Shown here piece by piece: positions 32,164 to 40,581 of a stretch of 43,536 nucleotides of DNA (positions are counted from its first letter, which is position 1; each line of letters begins with the position of its first letter). Source of the stretch: Streptococcus parasanguinis (lineage in GTDB: Bacteria > Bacillota > Bacilli > Lactobacillales > Streptococcaceae); assembly GCF_001074805.1 (NCBI RefSeq), contig NZ_JUPI01000054.1, positions 1-43,536 of the forward strand, in the 5' to 3' direction. The notes below the pieces were generated by a model. It saw nothing but the letters and a program-made list of their open reading frames with translations. It was not told where the DNA came from and searched no databases. The position numbers were made by a program, and so were the translations under genes.

Positions 32164-32502
32164 ATGCGGAAACACCAAGAACTTTCACTAGAGCAGATCA
32201 TCGAGCAGGTGCGCGTGGACAAGTTGGTATCAGATGATTTTTGCCTCTATGGCAAGGAGGATGGAGAACTAGCACTAGCTAGGTCCTATTGGGTATCAAA
32301 TTATCCGGATGTCGTGGAAGACCGTGATATTTACCCTGCTGATGCAGTGGAGCAAGATCTCCAGCTAGTCTACTATGGAGAGCAGTTGATTGATGTTCTT
32401 TCGGTTGCACTTGAAGAAAAACCAGAGGCTAGTCACCAAGACTTGGTCGACGCTTTGAATTATTATAATCAGCACGATAACTTTATGTCCTTTAATGATT
32501 AG
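32164..32502 (+). CDS. Small acidic protein, DUF7716-like, probable immunity protein
   Basis: A 112-residue acidic protein, preceded by AAAAAGGAGAAG, an almost exact copy of the ribosome-site segment of the previous gene. It has the layout of DUF7716-like proteins: SDDFCLYGKEDGELALAR early, an acidic middle (AVEQDLQLVYYGEQLIDVL), and KPEASHQDLVDALNYYNQHD at the end. The family match is from memory and tentative. Small size, acidity and position in a run of immunity-like genes support an immunity role, with unknown partner. Confidence 0.6.
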   Translation: MRKHQELSLEQIIEQVRVDKLVSDDFCLYGKEDGELALARSYWVSNYPDVVEDRDIYPADAVEQDLQLVYYGEQLIDVLSVALEEKPEASHQDLVDALNYYNQHDNFMSFND

Positions 32503-32547
32503 CTAGGCCGATTAGAGAAATAGCATCCGAAAGGAGGAAAGATAGTG

Positions 32548-32934
32548 ATGAGAGAATATAAATTTAATATCCATAACGAGATGTATGTAGCAATTCCAGA
32601 GGAAAGAGAAAAGGTCTGCCTTGCTTTAAGTGATTCTTTAGAGGTTATCAATGAGGAGTTGACTCCGTCTTATAAAGCAAAATTCGATAATCTACTGGAT
32701 CAATCATCAGTATGGTATCCAAAAGCTTTGGAAAAAATTCAGGAGGAATTTCCAGAACTAGCGCACGCCAGACTCCTATCCATTTTTATCTTGTCTGAAC
32801 AGACGGACATAGACCTGATTTTTGGTTTGGAATTTGGACTAAGAGAGGACTCGGAGCATGGTAGAGGACTTAAATTCTCCCTCAATAGTCTTGAAATTTT
32901 AGAATATGGTTTAGGGGAAGTCGCTTACTACTAG
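32548..32934 (+). CDS. Hypothetical protein of the immunity array
   Basis: A 128-residue protein behind AAGGAGG at 32531-32537; GTG 32545 and ATG 32548 are adjacent and either could be used. The sequence is acidic and mostly alpha/beta: EYKFNIHNEMYVAIPEEREK at the start, then a helix (PKALEKIQEEFPELAHARLL) and FGLEFGLREDSEHGRGLKFS with GLGEVAYY at the end. I do not recognise the family with confidence. Context suggests an immunity protein. Confidence 0.6.
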   Translation: MREYKFNIHNEMYVAIPEEREKVCLALSDSLEVINEELTPSYKAKFDNLLDQSSVWYPKALEKIQEEFPELAHARLLSIFILSEQTDIDLIFGLEFGLREDSEHGRGLKFSLNSLEILEYGLGEVAYY

Positions 32935-32965
32935 GTCTAATCGATAACAAAAGAAGCACTAGAAA

Positions 32966-33787
32966 ATGGAGCAGGATATGGTTGAGAAAGATGGGATTAT
33001 CATAAAGGATGGCCAGGTCATCCTAAACAGTGGTGAGAAGCTATCGATTGAAAATCTAATAGAGGAAGCGAGTAGGATTCGTTTCATTAGTAATCAGCAC
33101 TTTAAGGATACAAGCATCAGAATACTAGAGAGTTCACGAGTCATATTTGAAAACTGTATCTTTGAGAATGTCGTTTTTAAAAACTGTGATTTTAGGGAAA
33201 TCGGCTTTAAAAATCATACAGTTATTCGAAACGGTACTTTCAAAAGCTGCAATTTAAATGGAACATTATTTTATGACAGTCACATTCTATCGTCAACCTT
33301 CCTTTCTTGTCAGATGAAGCGTCCTTTTTTGGAAAATGTCAGCGAGATGAGAGATTGTCTCTTTAAAAAGTGTAGGATGAACGATATTTACTTTCCCCTA
33401 CCAGAATTTCAGTATAATAAAATTGTTGGAAAACTGTCTGAATGTACCTTTGGTTCGAAAACAAAGAAAGTAGAAAAGTTGTATGCAGATCTATCAGAGG
33501 CTCATCTTAGTTTTGTCGAGTTTACAAGGTGTGATTTAACGGAGACCATTCGTCCCGTGGATCCAGATATTCTCTATATAAAAAATCTGGGTGAACGGTC
33601 AAAGAAAGCTCAGGAAAAAATTGCGACGATCCAAGATGATAGAAAAAGGCGAGCTCTTTCTATCTATACAGAGAGTTGGATAAATGAAAAGTATGTGGAT
33701 TACTTGATGAGTCGCAAAGATTACAAATGGGCCTGGGATGATTATTTTGAGGATGTGTCTAGGTGTTTGGGACTTGAATGGAAGTAA
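32966..33787 (+). CDS. Pentapeptide-repeat-like protein
   Basis: A 273-residue protein whose residues about 50-150 carry pentapeptide-like repeats A(D/N)LxF in a degenerate form: VIFENCIFENVVFKNCDFRE, IRNGTFKSCNLNGTLFYDSH and STFLSCQMKRPFLENVSEMR. A second short run (LSEAHLSFVEFTRCDLTETI) follows at about 175-195. Such repeats build a right-handed beta-helix, known from DNA-gyrase protecting proteins and many proteins of unknown role. The C-terminal 70 residues are helical and charged. No strong ribosome site is seen; the first ATG is used. In this setting it may be an immunity or decoy protein. Confidence 0.65.
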   Translation: MEQDMVEKDGIIIKDGQVILNSGEKLSIENLIEEASRIRFISNQHFKDTSIRILESSRVIFENCIFENVVFKNCDFREIGFKNHTVIRNGTFKSCNLNGTLFYDSHILSSTFLSCQMKRPFLENVSEMRDCLFKKCRMNDIYFPLPEFQYNKIVGKLSECTFGSKTKKVEKLYADLSEAHLSFVEFTRCDLTETIRPVDPDILYIKNLGERSKKAQEKIATIQDDRKRRALSIYTESWINEKYVDYLMSRKDYKWAWDDYFEDVSRCLGLEWK

Positions 33788-33859
33788 CTAGCTCTTGTTT
33801 GAAAAATGACTGAGATAGTTGCAAATAGGTAAGCAAGAAAAGGGAGATCGGATAGAGAA

Positions 33860-34420
33860 ATGACAGTCAATATCGATGAATTAGTGAAGGAGCTTGGTTT
33901 TTTTGTGGTGCCTACAGAGGAGAAACCATTTAGTTTGGATGAAGCCCGTTTCAACCTTTTGGCATATTTAGAGGATTATTCCAAAATGGGATTTTCTTTT
34001 GTCAAACTAGCTAATGAACTAGTCGAACTAAGGAAAAATCAGGAGAGCTATAGGCTTTTTGGCCAGTGTTTTTTAGGTGCCTTTGTGATTAGAGAACAGG
34101 GGCAGGTCTTCTTACTTTGCAATCAAGAAGGAAGGGAAATTTTTCAAGAAGATAGAGTTTATGTCAATTCTTCCTTACATACTTTTGTTTCCTCTTATTC
34201 GCTCTTTCTATCAAGCATCTTTCTTTTGAAAGCAAAGTTTTATGAGATTGAGCAAGATGAAGTCGAAGAGATTGCAGCAAACTTGAAGGATCAAGTACTT
34301 GCCTTAGAAAAGCCCCTTGAACAAGAAGTTCCTTTCTGGGAGCACATGGCCTATTTGATAGAAGATGATGGAATCGTTCTAAGAGATGATCTCTTTCATA
34401 TCTTAAATAAAGAGCAGTAG
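33860..34420 (+). CDS. SUKH-4-like probable immunity protein
   Basis: A 186-residue acidic protein. The middle part FGQCFLGAFVIREQGQVFLL, then NQEGREIFQEDRVYVNSSLH and TFVSSYSLFLSSIF, follows the SUKH-4-type pattern of two strands, a short turn and an NSSLxxFxxSxxLF helix. The N-terminal third and the acidic tail are less typical. GGGAGATCGG precedes the ATG. Family assignment is by pattern only. It lies in the immunity array with the same orientation as its neighbours. Confidence 0.6.
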   Translation: MTVNIDELVKELGFFVVPTEEKPFSLDEARFNLLAYLEDYSKMGFSFVKLANELVELRKNQESYRLFGQCFLGAFVIREQGQVFLLCNQEGREIFQEDRVYVNSSLHTFVSSYSLFLSSIFLLKAKFYEIEQDEVEEIAANLKDQVLALEKPLEQEVPFWEHMAYLIEDDGIVLRDDLFHILNKEQ

Positions 34421-34429
34421 GAATTAATT

Positions 34430-34948
34430 ATGGAGAAAAAATTGCCCCAGATAAAGATTCGTGAGTGGAATGAAAAGCCAAGAACAAAACTTCGATTTAT
34501 TAAAATTGGTGATATTTTTTGCTATCAATTTTCGGAGGAAATGTTTGTATTTGGTCAAATCCTTGGAAAAGTGAATGTTGGTCATGTCATCCAATTTTTC
34601 GATTTCTTTCAAGCAAGTCCTACTATAACAGTTGAGGAGCTAAGTCGTGCTCAATTTATAGGTAAGCCCATCATTGTAGATTCCTACACCTTGTTTGATC
34701 GAAATCCAGTATGGTCTTGGCAGATAATTGGTCATCAAGTGGATTTTGATCCAAGCCCTTTTAAGGATTTAGCCTTTAAATGGGGAGATCCAAATGGTTC
34801 TCACTTTGGGAAGGTCTGGCTAGATGGTAGGCGGGAACCTAAGATTTTTTCTAGGGAAGAAGTTGAGGACCTAGACTGGGAAGCCTGTGTCGGAAGTATT
34901 GTTTATAACAGAATCTTGGAAGAAGAACTGGACAAGCAAATGAAATAA
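34430..34948 (+). CDS. Imm26 family immunity protein
   Basis: A 172-residue protein. The N-terminal half shows the Imm26 pattern: LRFIKIGDIFCYQFSEEMFV, then FGQILGKVNVGHVIQFFDFF, and later AQFIGKPIIVDSYTLFDRNP. The family is annotated as an immunity protein of bacterial polymorphic toxin systems. The start is ten bases past the previous stop, with AGGA overlapping that stop. The C-terminal part (WGDPNGSHFGKVWLDG) is not obviously part of another family. The toxin partner is unknown. Confidence 0.75.
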   Translation: MEKKLPQIKIREWNEKPRTKLRFIKIGDIFCYQFSEEMFVFGQILGKVNVGHVIQFFDFFQASPTITVEELSRAQFIGKPIIVDSYTLFDRNPVWSWQIIGHQVDFDPSPFKDLAFKWGDPNGSHFGKVWLDGRREPKIFSREEVEDLDWEACVGSIVYNRILEEELDKQMK

Positions 34949-34959
34949 AGGAGTTTTAG

Positions 34960-35586
34960 ATGGACTATGTAGATGAGTTAACTTCAGGACGTACGCCCTT
35001 GGTAAAAAAAGTTGCGAAAAAAATTTTAAAGGGTAAACTAAAAGGATATGGACCATTCTTGCATCAGGCCTTGGAAGGGGAGATGGAAAAGCCTAAATCA
35101 TGGGAATCACAAATGTACTTGCTCTACGCCATGGCCGCAACGGATTGCACAGAAGAAGTCCCCTATCTCAAGTCGTTGCTGCTGAGAGATATTCCAACCC
35201 CTGTAACCTACCGCTCTCTAGCAGTAGCGATTGCTTATCTAGAAAATTTAGAAACAGAGAACTTGTCTTTCGTTTATGAGTCCTTGGAATCGAATAACTC
35301 TTTGCAAGCTGCTGGCGCTTGTGCAGCACTCTATATGAGAAAGATTGTGCTGAAAGATGATGATTTTGAGAAGATCATGACCTTTATCACCAAGGATGTT
35401 TATTTGGAAAATATAAGAGGAACAATCGCTCCTTTTATGTTCATTTTGGCTGCATCTTATCTATATCCAGAACAGAATCGCCAGAAAATTGTAGACTTTT
35501 CTCGTCAATTTAATGAAGTACATATAAATACAATCATTGATGATGTATCCAAAGGAAAGGACGGCAGGAGGGTCAGTCTATTCTAA
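34960..35586 (+). CDS. Helical-repeat-like immunity array protein, paralogue 1
   Basis: A 208-residue, mainly helical protein, with AAAGGAG upstream. It is a clear paralogue of the gene at 41723, sharing SWESQMYLLYAMAATDC/AWETQMYLLYAMAATDC, LRDIPTPVTYRSLA, ENLSFVYESLES and KGKDGRRVSLF/KGKDGKRINFF. The alternating short helices with SLxxAxAYLE-like spacing suggest HEAT-like repeats, but no named family is recognised. The N-terminus (LTSGRTPLVKKVAKKILKGK) is basic. Two divergent copies 6 kb apart point to duplication and separate specificity, usual for immunity genes. Confidence 0.65.
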   Translation: MDYVDELTSGRTPLVKKVAKKILKGKLKGYGPFLHQALEGEMEKPKSWESQMYLLYAMAATDCTEEVPYLKSLLLRDIPTPVTYRSLAVAIAYLENLETENLSFVYESLESNNSLQAAGACAALYMRKIVLKDDDFEKIMTFITKDVYLENIRGTIAPFMFILAASYLYPEQNRQKIVDFSRQFNEVHINTIIDDVSKGKDGRRVSLF

Positions 35587-35660
35587 AATCTCCTTAAAGA
35601 GGGAAACAATAACTCTTAAAAACAAGACTTTTATTCATTTTAAAAAAAGGAGTTCATATT

Positions 35661-36050
35661 GTGAAATGGTTTGAAAAAGCAGTGGGCAGGGAAAAGATTA
35701 TTCATCTGTTTGATGGTGATTTGGAATTGAAGAATGTATTTCTTGATACTGTATTATGTTACGATTACAAATTAGATCTTGTCCTTTATGTATTTGATTT
35801 GCCAACGAATTTCCCTGAAAAGTGGCAGAAAAGTGCATTTAATGCCATAAAAATTAATTTAGAGTTTTTTAATTTAGATGAAATCCATTTTTATTCTAAG
35901 GGGATTCATAAGGTGAATGGTCAACTGAAACTGCTCTTTTTAGAAAAGAAGGTTGAATTCAATTTTATAAACCAAAATGATGTGATGTTATCGGGATCTT
36001 CTGACCTTGTTAGAATTGCTGAGATTGGTCCTGTGAAGATTGATACTTAA
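35661..36050 (+). CDS. Imm50-like probable immunity protein
   Basis: A 129-residue protein with a GTG start, preceded by AAAAAAGGAG. The order of strands, with LHLFDGDLELKNVFLDTVL-type opening (HLFDGDLELKNVFLD), LVLYVFDLPTNFPEKWQKSA and IKINLEFFNLDEIHF, resembles the Imm50 group of immunity proteins. The assignment is tentative. It is lower in GC than the preceding gene and separated from the next by 164 bases without a convincing gene. Confidence 0.55.
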   Translation: MKWFEKAVGREKIIHLFDGDLELKNVFLDTVLCYDYKLDLVLYVFDLPTNFPEKWQKSAFNAIKINLEFFNLDEIHFYSKGIHKVNGQLKLLFLEKKVEFNFINQNDVMLSGSSDLVRIAEIGPVKIDT

Positions 36051-36214
36051 AGATGTATTCCTAGCTTACTTGCGGAGATTCTGGATGATCAAACAATCCT
36101 CTATTGCTAGGAGGGAGACCACGACTATGGGAAAAAGTGAAGGAAGAGCACAAACATTAGACCTTGACCTAAGGCTAAACCTTTCTACAAGAAAAAAACT
36201 GCGAGACCACGAAT

Positions 36215-36928
36215 ATGAAGTTAGAGTATTTCGAATTAGATAAGCCCTATGTGGAAAATCAACAGAGGATTGAGGAGCTGATGGACTTAGCTGCGCTAAC
36301 CTACGAGGAAGCTAGAGTTGAAGATTACCGACAGAATTGGAAAGACCTGCGAAGAGCATTCGTATATGAATCCAAATGCATGACCTCTATGGTAGAGCGC
36401 CTCTTTAAACCAGTTGTGACCAAGCATTGTTGGAAAATCATCGTAGAATGTGTAGATACGATTAGCAATCCAGCTATCATGAATCTACTTGGTGTCTATA
36501 CTGTTCAGGTCTTATTTGATTTTTCTAATTATGAAAGCTCGAGTCCATTGGAACAGAAAAAGCTGCTCTTAGAGGCCTTGTTAAAAGGAGTAAAGCGCGT
36601 GTTTGAGGAGCTCTCTATTCCATACTCCTTGATAGAGGATGTAGTCAATGAAATAGAGAAAAACGATTATGAAAATAGCTGGGAGTGGAAGAGGAAGAAG
36701 ATCCAATCCACGATCTTTTCCATTCAAGTGGAGCATCAGCTGGATAAGGTGGATTTGTTTTGGAAGATAGAGCAAAAGGATAAGAGCATCCGTCAGTTGA
36801 TTCAATCCTACCCTGCTCATGAGATGGACTATGGGGCTAAGCTTGGTAAACTGGAAGCAAAAGGTAACTTCCTATATCTGTTGGATAAAGAGAATGAGGT
36901 TGTGAGCAAAATTTCTGTTTCAGAATGA
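36215..36928 (+). CDS. Hypothetical helical protein of the immunity array
   Basis: A 237-residue protein, predicted largely helical, with QRIEELMDLAALTYEEARVE, KKLLLEALLKGVKRVFEEL and a C-terminal strand pair (GKLEAKGNFLYLLDKENEVV). No known family is recognised. The ribosome site is weak (GCGAGA). The start used gives MKLEYFELDKPYVENQQRIE. Position and orientation suggest an immunity-related role only by context. Confidence 0.55.
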   Translation: MKLEYFELDKPYVENQQRIEELMDLAALTYEEARVEDYRQNWKDLRRAFVYESKCMTSMVERLFKPVVTKHCWKIIVECVDTISNPAIMNLLGVYTVQVLFDFSNYESSSPLEQKKLLLEALLKGVKRVFEELSIPYSLIEDVVNEIEKNDYENSWEWKRKKIQSTIFSIQVEHQLDKVDLFWKIEQKDKSIRQLIQSYPAHEMDYGAKLGKLEAKGNFLYLLDKENEVVSKISVSE

Positions 36929-36941
36929 TGGAGCACAAACA

Positions 36942-37382
36942 ATGAGTGACTTAAAAAAGAGATTATCTTTATTAAAAGTAGAAAAACGAATCAATCAGTT
37001 GAAGGGGATTAAGGATGTTCATTTTCTGACCGATAAACCTAAAGAAATTGCTTGGTATGCTGGGGAGTTGAATCCTATAGACTCTCCGCTTCCTTGTCTT
37101 TATGAGTTTCCTGTTACCCTTGAGACTAAAGATCTAAGTAGACCAATTCAAAGTCTTGTTGGCAATAGCAGTCGGTTTATCCTAGTTTTTTGGGAGTTTT
37201 CACCAGTTTACGTCTTGTTTCAAATGGAGTCTTTGGATGACTTTTTGCCCTCTTATTCTACTGAATTTTCTACCAGAGACATGACGCTTTTCTTTCGAGA
37301 CCAGGAAAAAGTATTGGATCTCCATTTAGCGGAGGATAAAGTAGAAGTGAGAGTCTTGGAGAATAAGGCTAAGAACCCGTAG
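36942..37382 (+). CDS. Hypothetical protein of the immunity array
   Basis: A 146-residue protein with a short helical start (MSDLKKRLSLLKVEKRINQL), then beta-rich sequence including LPCLYEFPVTLETKDLSRPI, FILVFWEFSPVYVLFQMESL and a charged tail. It begins 13 bases after the previous stop, with ATGGAGC as a weak ribosome site. I do not recognise a family. It is probably cotranscribed with its neighbours. Confidence 0.55.
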   Translation: MSDLKKRLSLLKVEKRINQLKGIKDVHFLTDKPKEIAWYAGELNPIDSPLPCLYEFPVTLETKDLSRPIQSLVGNSSRFILVFWEFSPVYVLFQMESLDDFLPSYSTEFSTRDMTLFFRDQEKVLDLHLAEDKVEVRVLENKAKNP

Positions 37383-37467
37383 GTTCTAAATATAGAATTA
37401 GTCGATGAAAGAGACAGAGAGGAAAGAATGCCATTCTTGGAAAGACAAATGGTAAAGGAAGATTCTA

Positions 37468-37752
37468 ATGTGTGAAAAAGAATATTATTATTATGGCAAT
37501 AGTGAGTTTATGACAGGCCTAGGAGTTATTTATACAGAGTTTACTGGTCAGCGTGCAAGTCGACAAATTAACGTTTTGAATGGGCACTCTTATGCTTCCT
37601 CTTGCCTACAGGATTATGTTCCAGAAGTAGGGTTTCTACTCTATGATGGTCGAAAAGATGAGTTGGATCTATCAGACTCCATCAAGATTAGTCAAGAGGA
37701 ATTTGAACGAATTTGGGCTCAGGCTGTCGCTAGCGGTCAGAATGATACCTAA
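37468..37752 (+). CDS. DUF6881-like small protein
   Basis: A 94-residue protein behind AAAGGAAG. The layout matches DUF6881: VIYTEFTGQRASRQINVLNG (YSEID...RKVExFxxG in the family), then an acidic stretch and the end SIKISQEEFERIWAQAV, where the family has an EFexxW helix. The match is from pattern memory, so tentative. DUF6881 proteins are small and often lie near toxin loci. Confidence 0.55.
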   Translation: MCEKEYYYYGNSEFMTGLGVIYTEFTGQRASRQINVLNGHSYASSCLQDYVPEVGFLLYDGRKDELDLSDSIKISQEEFERIWAQAVASGQNDT

Positions 37753-37806
37753 TCGTCAGTTGAAAATAGCCAAATATAATCCCAAAAATGTGAGAGGAGT
37801 CTAATA

Positions 37807-38370
37807 ATGATGTTCAATTTGTTGAAGGAATTTGTAGAAGTCTATCATAGAAACAAGGGCTTAGGAGAGCTTGTATTTACTAGTGACTGTCTCCATGTCG
37901 AAAAGCCAGATTTGTCTGGTCAATTGAAAGAGTTCTACCAACATTTGAGCTTTGAGGAAGAAGCTTATTTTAGAGGAGCTCCCTATGATCTTGCTCTAAT
38001 TCCTCTCCCTCTATGTGAAGCTGCATCAGAAGGATGGCAGGATACTAGCTGGAAAGAGAGTTATGTGGTTTTTGCTCACATGATGGGGGATGAGCCAATT
38101 TTTTGTGATCTAACTAGCGAGCTTAGTCCTGTATTTGGCAAGATTCCTGGGAATTCCAAGCTCTATTGCTTAAGCCCCTCTTTATCTACTTTCTTGTCTA
38201 CTTATAGTCAGATGAAAAAGCTAGAAATCACCAAGTTTGAGAATGACATCTACATTGATGAGGACTTGTCGGACTATAAAGAAGGTTTTTTAACAGGAAT
38301 CATGGCTATTATCGAGGAGCAACTTCCTGAAGCCTATCGAAAAGACTTTATTGAATTTATGCTTGGCTAA
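37807..38370 (+). CDS. SUKH-like probable immunity protein
   Basis: A 187-residue protein with GAGAGGAG before the ATG. EPIFCDLTSELSPVFGKIPG, and LSPSLSTFLSTYSQMKKLEI directly after, are the strand-turn-helix end of SMI1/KNR4-like proteins. The first half (LSFEEEAYFRGAPYDLALIP) is divergent but has the usual position of the LP..Y/F start. The C-terminal EEQLPEAYRKDFIEFML is helical. I assign it to the SUKH superfamily with moderate confidence; the toxin target is unknown. Confidence 0.6.
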   Translation: MMFNLLKEFVEVYHRNKGLGELVFTSDCLHVEKPDLSGQLKEFYQHLSFEEEAYFRGAPYDLALIPLPLCEAASEGWQDTSWKESYVVFAHMMGDEPIFCDLTSELSPVFGKIPGNSKLYCLSPSLSTFLSTYSQMKKLEITKFENDIYIDEDLSDYKEGFLTGIMAIIEEQLPEAYRKDFIEFMLG

Positions 38371-38397
38371 AGCCAAAGATGAAGAGATGAGAAGCAA

Positions 38398-39093
38398 ATG
38401 AAAATGAAGAATTTTTTAAAATGTTGTGAAGATCTGGTCATACAAGAAAGTGGGGCCTCAGCTCTTGAACTAGAAAAACTCAAAGCCAGACAGTTTCCGC
38501 GAGCTCACTTGGATTTGCTCTCCATAACCAATGGCTTGGAATTTTATGGTTGCTATTATCGCTTGTTTGGGACGGATTCTACTCAAGCTATTACGCTAGA
38601 TTCCTGGAATTCGGATGAGGTATGGAAAGACGTCTGGAGAGATTATGTATCAGACTACTATTTTTTTGGTATGTCTGCTATTGGAGATCAATTCGCTTAT
38701 AGATTGAAGGATGGGAACATTCAAAGTCATCAAGTTTATTATTTAGATGGGATTACTATGGATGTCATCGAGATCTACGACAGTTTTGAAGCATTTTTTG
38801 AGAGGGAATTTGTTCTGAAAGCCCAAGGTGGGATGGAATCTATTTTTGTTTCTGCTAGGGAACGATTTGGAAATCTAGACCTCTCCAGAAGCTGTATTTA
38901 TTCCCCTTCCTTAATGATAGTGAATGATCCAAGTGTTGAAAATCTCATGCTTTTACCGACAAAGGATGTCATGACCATCAATGGGGATTTGTTTGTTCAA
39001 TTGTCTGATTCAGAGGAGTCTATTACGAAACTAGAGCAATATCTAGACGCTTCGGGTAGAGCCAGAGTCAAGGTCATTTTTGATCGAGATTGA
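38398..39093 (+). CDS. SMI1/KNR4-like (SUKH) immunity protein
   Basis: A 231-residue protein. The opening shows the SUKH pattern: ELEKLKARQFPRAHLDLLSI, then TNGLEFYGCYYRLFG, the position of the conserved N-G of the family. VSDYYFFGMSAIGDQFAYRL and the end of the domain EIYDSFEAFFEREF follow. About 80 further residues form a C-terminal extension without recognised family. The ribosome site is weak, and an alternative ATG lies two codons downstream (38404). A frameshifted 33-codon remnant overlaps its 3' end. Confidence 0.75.
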   Translation: MKMKNFLKCCEDLVIQESGASALELEKLKARQFPRAHLDLLSITNGLEFYGCYYRLFGTDSTQAITLDSWNSDEVWKDVWRDYVSDYYFFGMSAIGDQFAYRLKDGNIQSHQVYYLDGITMDVIEIYDSFEAFFEREFVLKAQGGMESIFVSARERFGNLDLSRSCIYSPSLMIVNDPSVENLMLLPTKDVMTINGDLFVQLSDSEESITKLEQYLDASGRARVKVIFDRD

Positions 39094-39181
39094 GCAAGCA
39101 GGATATAGTTTATTTAGAAAAAATACTCTGAAGATTCGTGATTTTAACCTTTTGGCGACAATCGATGATTTAGTCTTCTAG
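39080..39181 (+). pseudogene. Short gene remnant after the SUKH-like gene
   Basis: A 33-codon frame begins LIEIEQAGYSLFRKNTLKIR and ends LVF. It has amphipathic, protein-like composition but no start codon with a ribosome site, and overlaps the preceding gene in another frame. It may be the tail of a lost immunity gene. The next 74 bases hold nothing recognisable. Confidence 0.3.
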
Positions 39182-39255
39182 TCAGGGTGTCATTGTAAAA
39201 TGATTTAGGTTGAAAATAGAAAACGAAGCATTTTATTCATGAAAAGAGGTGAATA

Positions 39256-39996
39256 ATGACCAGTTTAGATAAATATTTAGAGATCATTAAAAAAGGATTT
39301 TCCGAAAGAGAGAATCTAATGGCAATGGAGCCTCTGCATTCTATTGAAGAGATTGCACCATTATTGGATGAAAAATTGACTTATAATGAATTCATCGATA
39401 TCAATCGCTTATTAAGACAAAAGTACATTGTCGAAAACCCAGAGGAGATGCTGAAAGATGTAGATTTTAACCAGCTTTCTTTACCTAGCAATACGAGGGT
39501 GATTTACTTGATGGGAAGTAAATCTGATGTGCTAGACTTTTCAAAATATGAACAAGTAGAAAAGATTTTAATAGTTGGGGCTAGAAAAGTAAGAAAGATC
39601 ATCTTACCCCAGAATGATTGTGTGAAAGCTCTAGGGATATCTTCCATGACAAATTTGGAAACGATAGAGAACATTTCTTTTCATAAAGGCATGCGTTATC
39701 TGCACTTTGATTATGGTGTAAAGTTGCCAAACTTTTCTTTTATTAGAGATTTAAATCAGTTACTCTATCTTTCATTTACGGCAAATAAAAAATTACCAGA
39801 ATTGGATTTTATCCATCCATCTAGTGAGCTCCGTTTTTTAGATTTTGTTGACACATCTATTTTTAACTATGCATCAACAGTTAGCTACCTGAAGAGTCTG
39901 AAACATCTTCGTTTTTTAACAACGGGAAGAACGAATCAAAAGCAAAGGGATCTTCTTAGAAGCGAGTTACCACATGTTTGCATGCGTGAGGAGTAA
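39256..39996 (+). CDS. Leucine-rich-repeat-like protein
   Basis: A 246-residue protein with AGAGGTGA before the ATG. Residues about 75-235 show irregular leucine-rich repeats: VLDFSKYEQVEKILIVG, VKALGISSMTNLETIENISF, MRYLHFDYGVKLPNFSFIRD, LLYLSFTANKKLPELDF and LRFLDFVDTSIF, with units of about 22-24 residues. Such repeats bind proteins. The N-terminal 70 residues are helical. It lacks a signal peptide, so it works inside the cell. In this array it may bind a toxin, but this is inference. Confidence 0.65.
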   Translation: MTSLDKYLEIIKKGFSERENLMAMEPLHSIEEIAPLLDEKLTYNEFIDINRLLRQKYIVENPEEMLKDVDFNQLSLPSNTRVIYLMGSKSDVLDFSKYEQVEKILIVGARKVRKIILPQNDCVKALGISSMTNLETIENISFHKGMRYLHFDYGVKLPNFSFIRDLNQLLYLSFTANKKLPELDFIHPSSELRFLDFVDTSIFNYASTVSYLKSLKHLRFLTTGRTNQKQRDLLRSELPHVCMREE

Positions 39997-40079
39997 AAAA
40001 TGCCTTTAATCCAGCTTTTTATGACCGATGTCTTCATAATAAACGAACCTTTAGTCCCGTTGTTTAAGTAGGAGGAAAT

Positions 40080-40478
40080 ATGACCCATACGAATCTAGCA
40101 AAAGAAACCTTACTCCAGTTTATGCAGGCTATGTATTCTTGGGAGAGGAAAGCCACTAGGAGCCTAAGAAACCAAGCCGATAAAGAGATGTTGAAGGATG
40201 AATTAGCTGCTATATTTGATCAGTTTTGTAGATCTAAAAAAACACTCAGAGAAAGGGAAATATCTTTATCTGTTCGATTTCCATTTGACTATAAATTAGA
40301 AACGCATCCCATCGTTGCTGAAGAGCATGACGTGAATCAAACTTACTTCTATATCAAGGAGAATCGTTCTGGTTTAGAAACTCTCTATCGTTTTCGAATG
40401 GTGTTTCAAAAGGGGAAATGGTGGATTGATAAGAAAGAATGGCTTGGTGATGGGAAGTGGATCAATTCTTCCTTGTGA
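40080..40478 (+). CDS. NTF2-fold-like probable immunity protein
   Basis: A 132-residue protein behind AGGAGGA. An N-terminal helix (TLLQFMQAMYSWERKATRSL), then strands and the end YRFRMVFQKGKWWIDKKEWL fit the cone-shaped NTF2 fold, known from several immunity families of polymorphic toxin systems. The final KGKWWIDxxxW is typical. I recognise the fold pattern only; the exact family is uncertain. A separate 67-base spacer follows. Confidence 0.65.
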   Translation: MTHTNLAKETLLQFMQAMYSWERKATRSLRNQADKEMLKDELAAIFDQFCRSKKTLREREISLSVRFPFDYKLETHPIVAEEHDVNQTYFYIKENRSGLETLYRFRMVFQKGKWWIDKKEWLGDGKWINSSL

Positions 40479-40581
40479 TATACTGGATAGTATAGGAAGT
40501 TGGGAAGAGAAGCACTTCAAAATACAGTAGTAGTTGGATTAGGCAATGACAAGTGTAAGTAATGAAATGTTAGAGGTCAAT

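Noticed and set aside
36040-36243. A 67-codon frame between the Imm50-like gene and the next array gene
   Set aside because: Its sequence is rich in Arg and charged residues without protein-like pattern, there is no clear ribosome site, and it overlaps both neighbours. A lost gene in this 164-base gap is possible but not supported.
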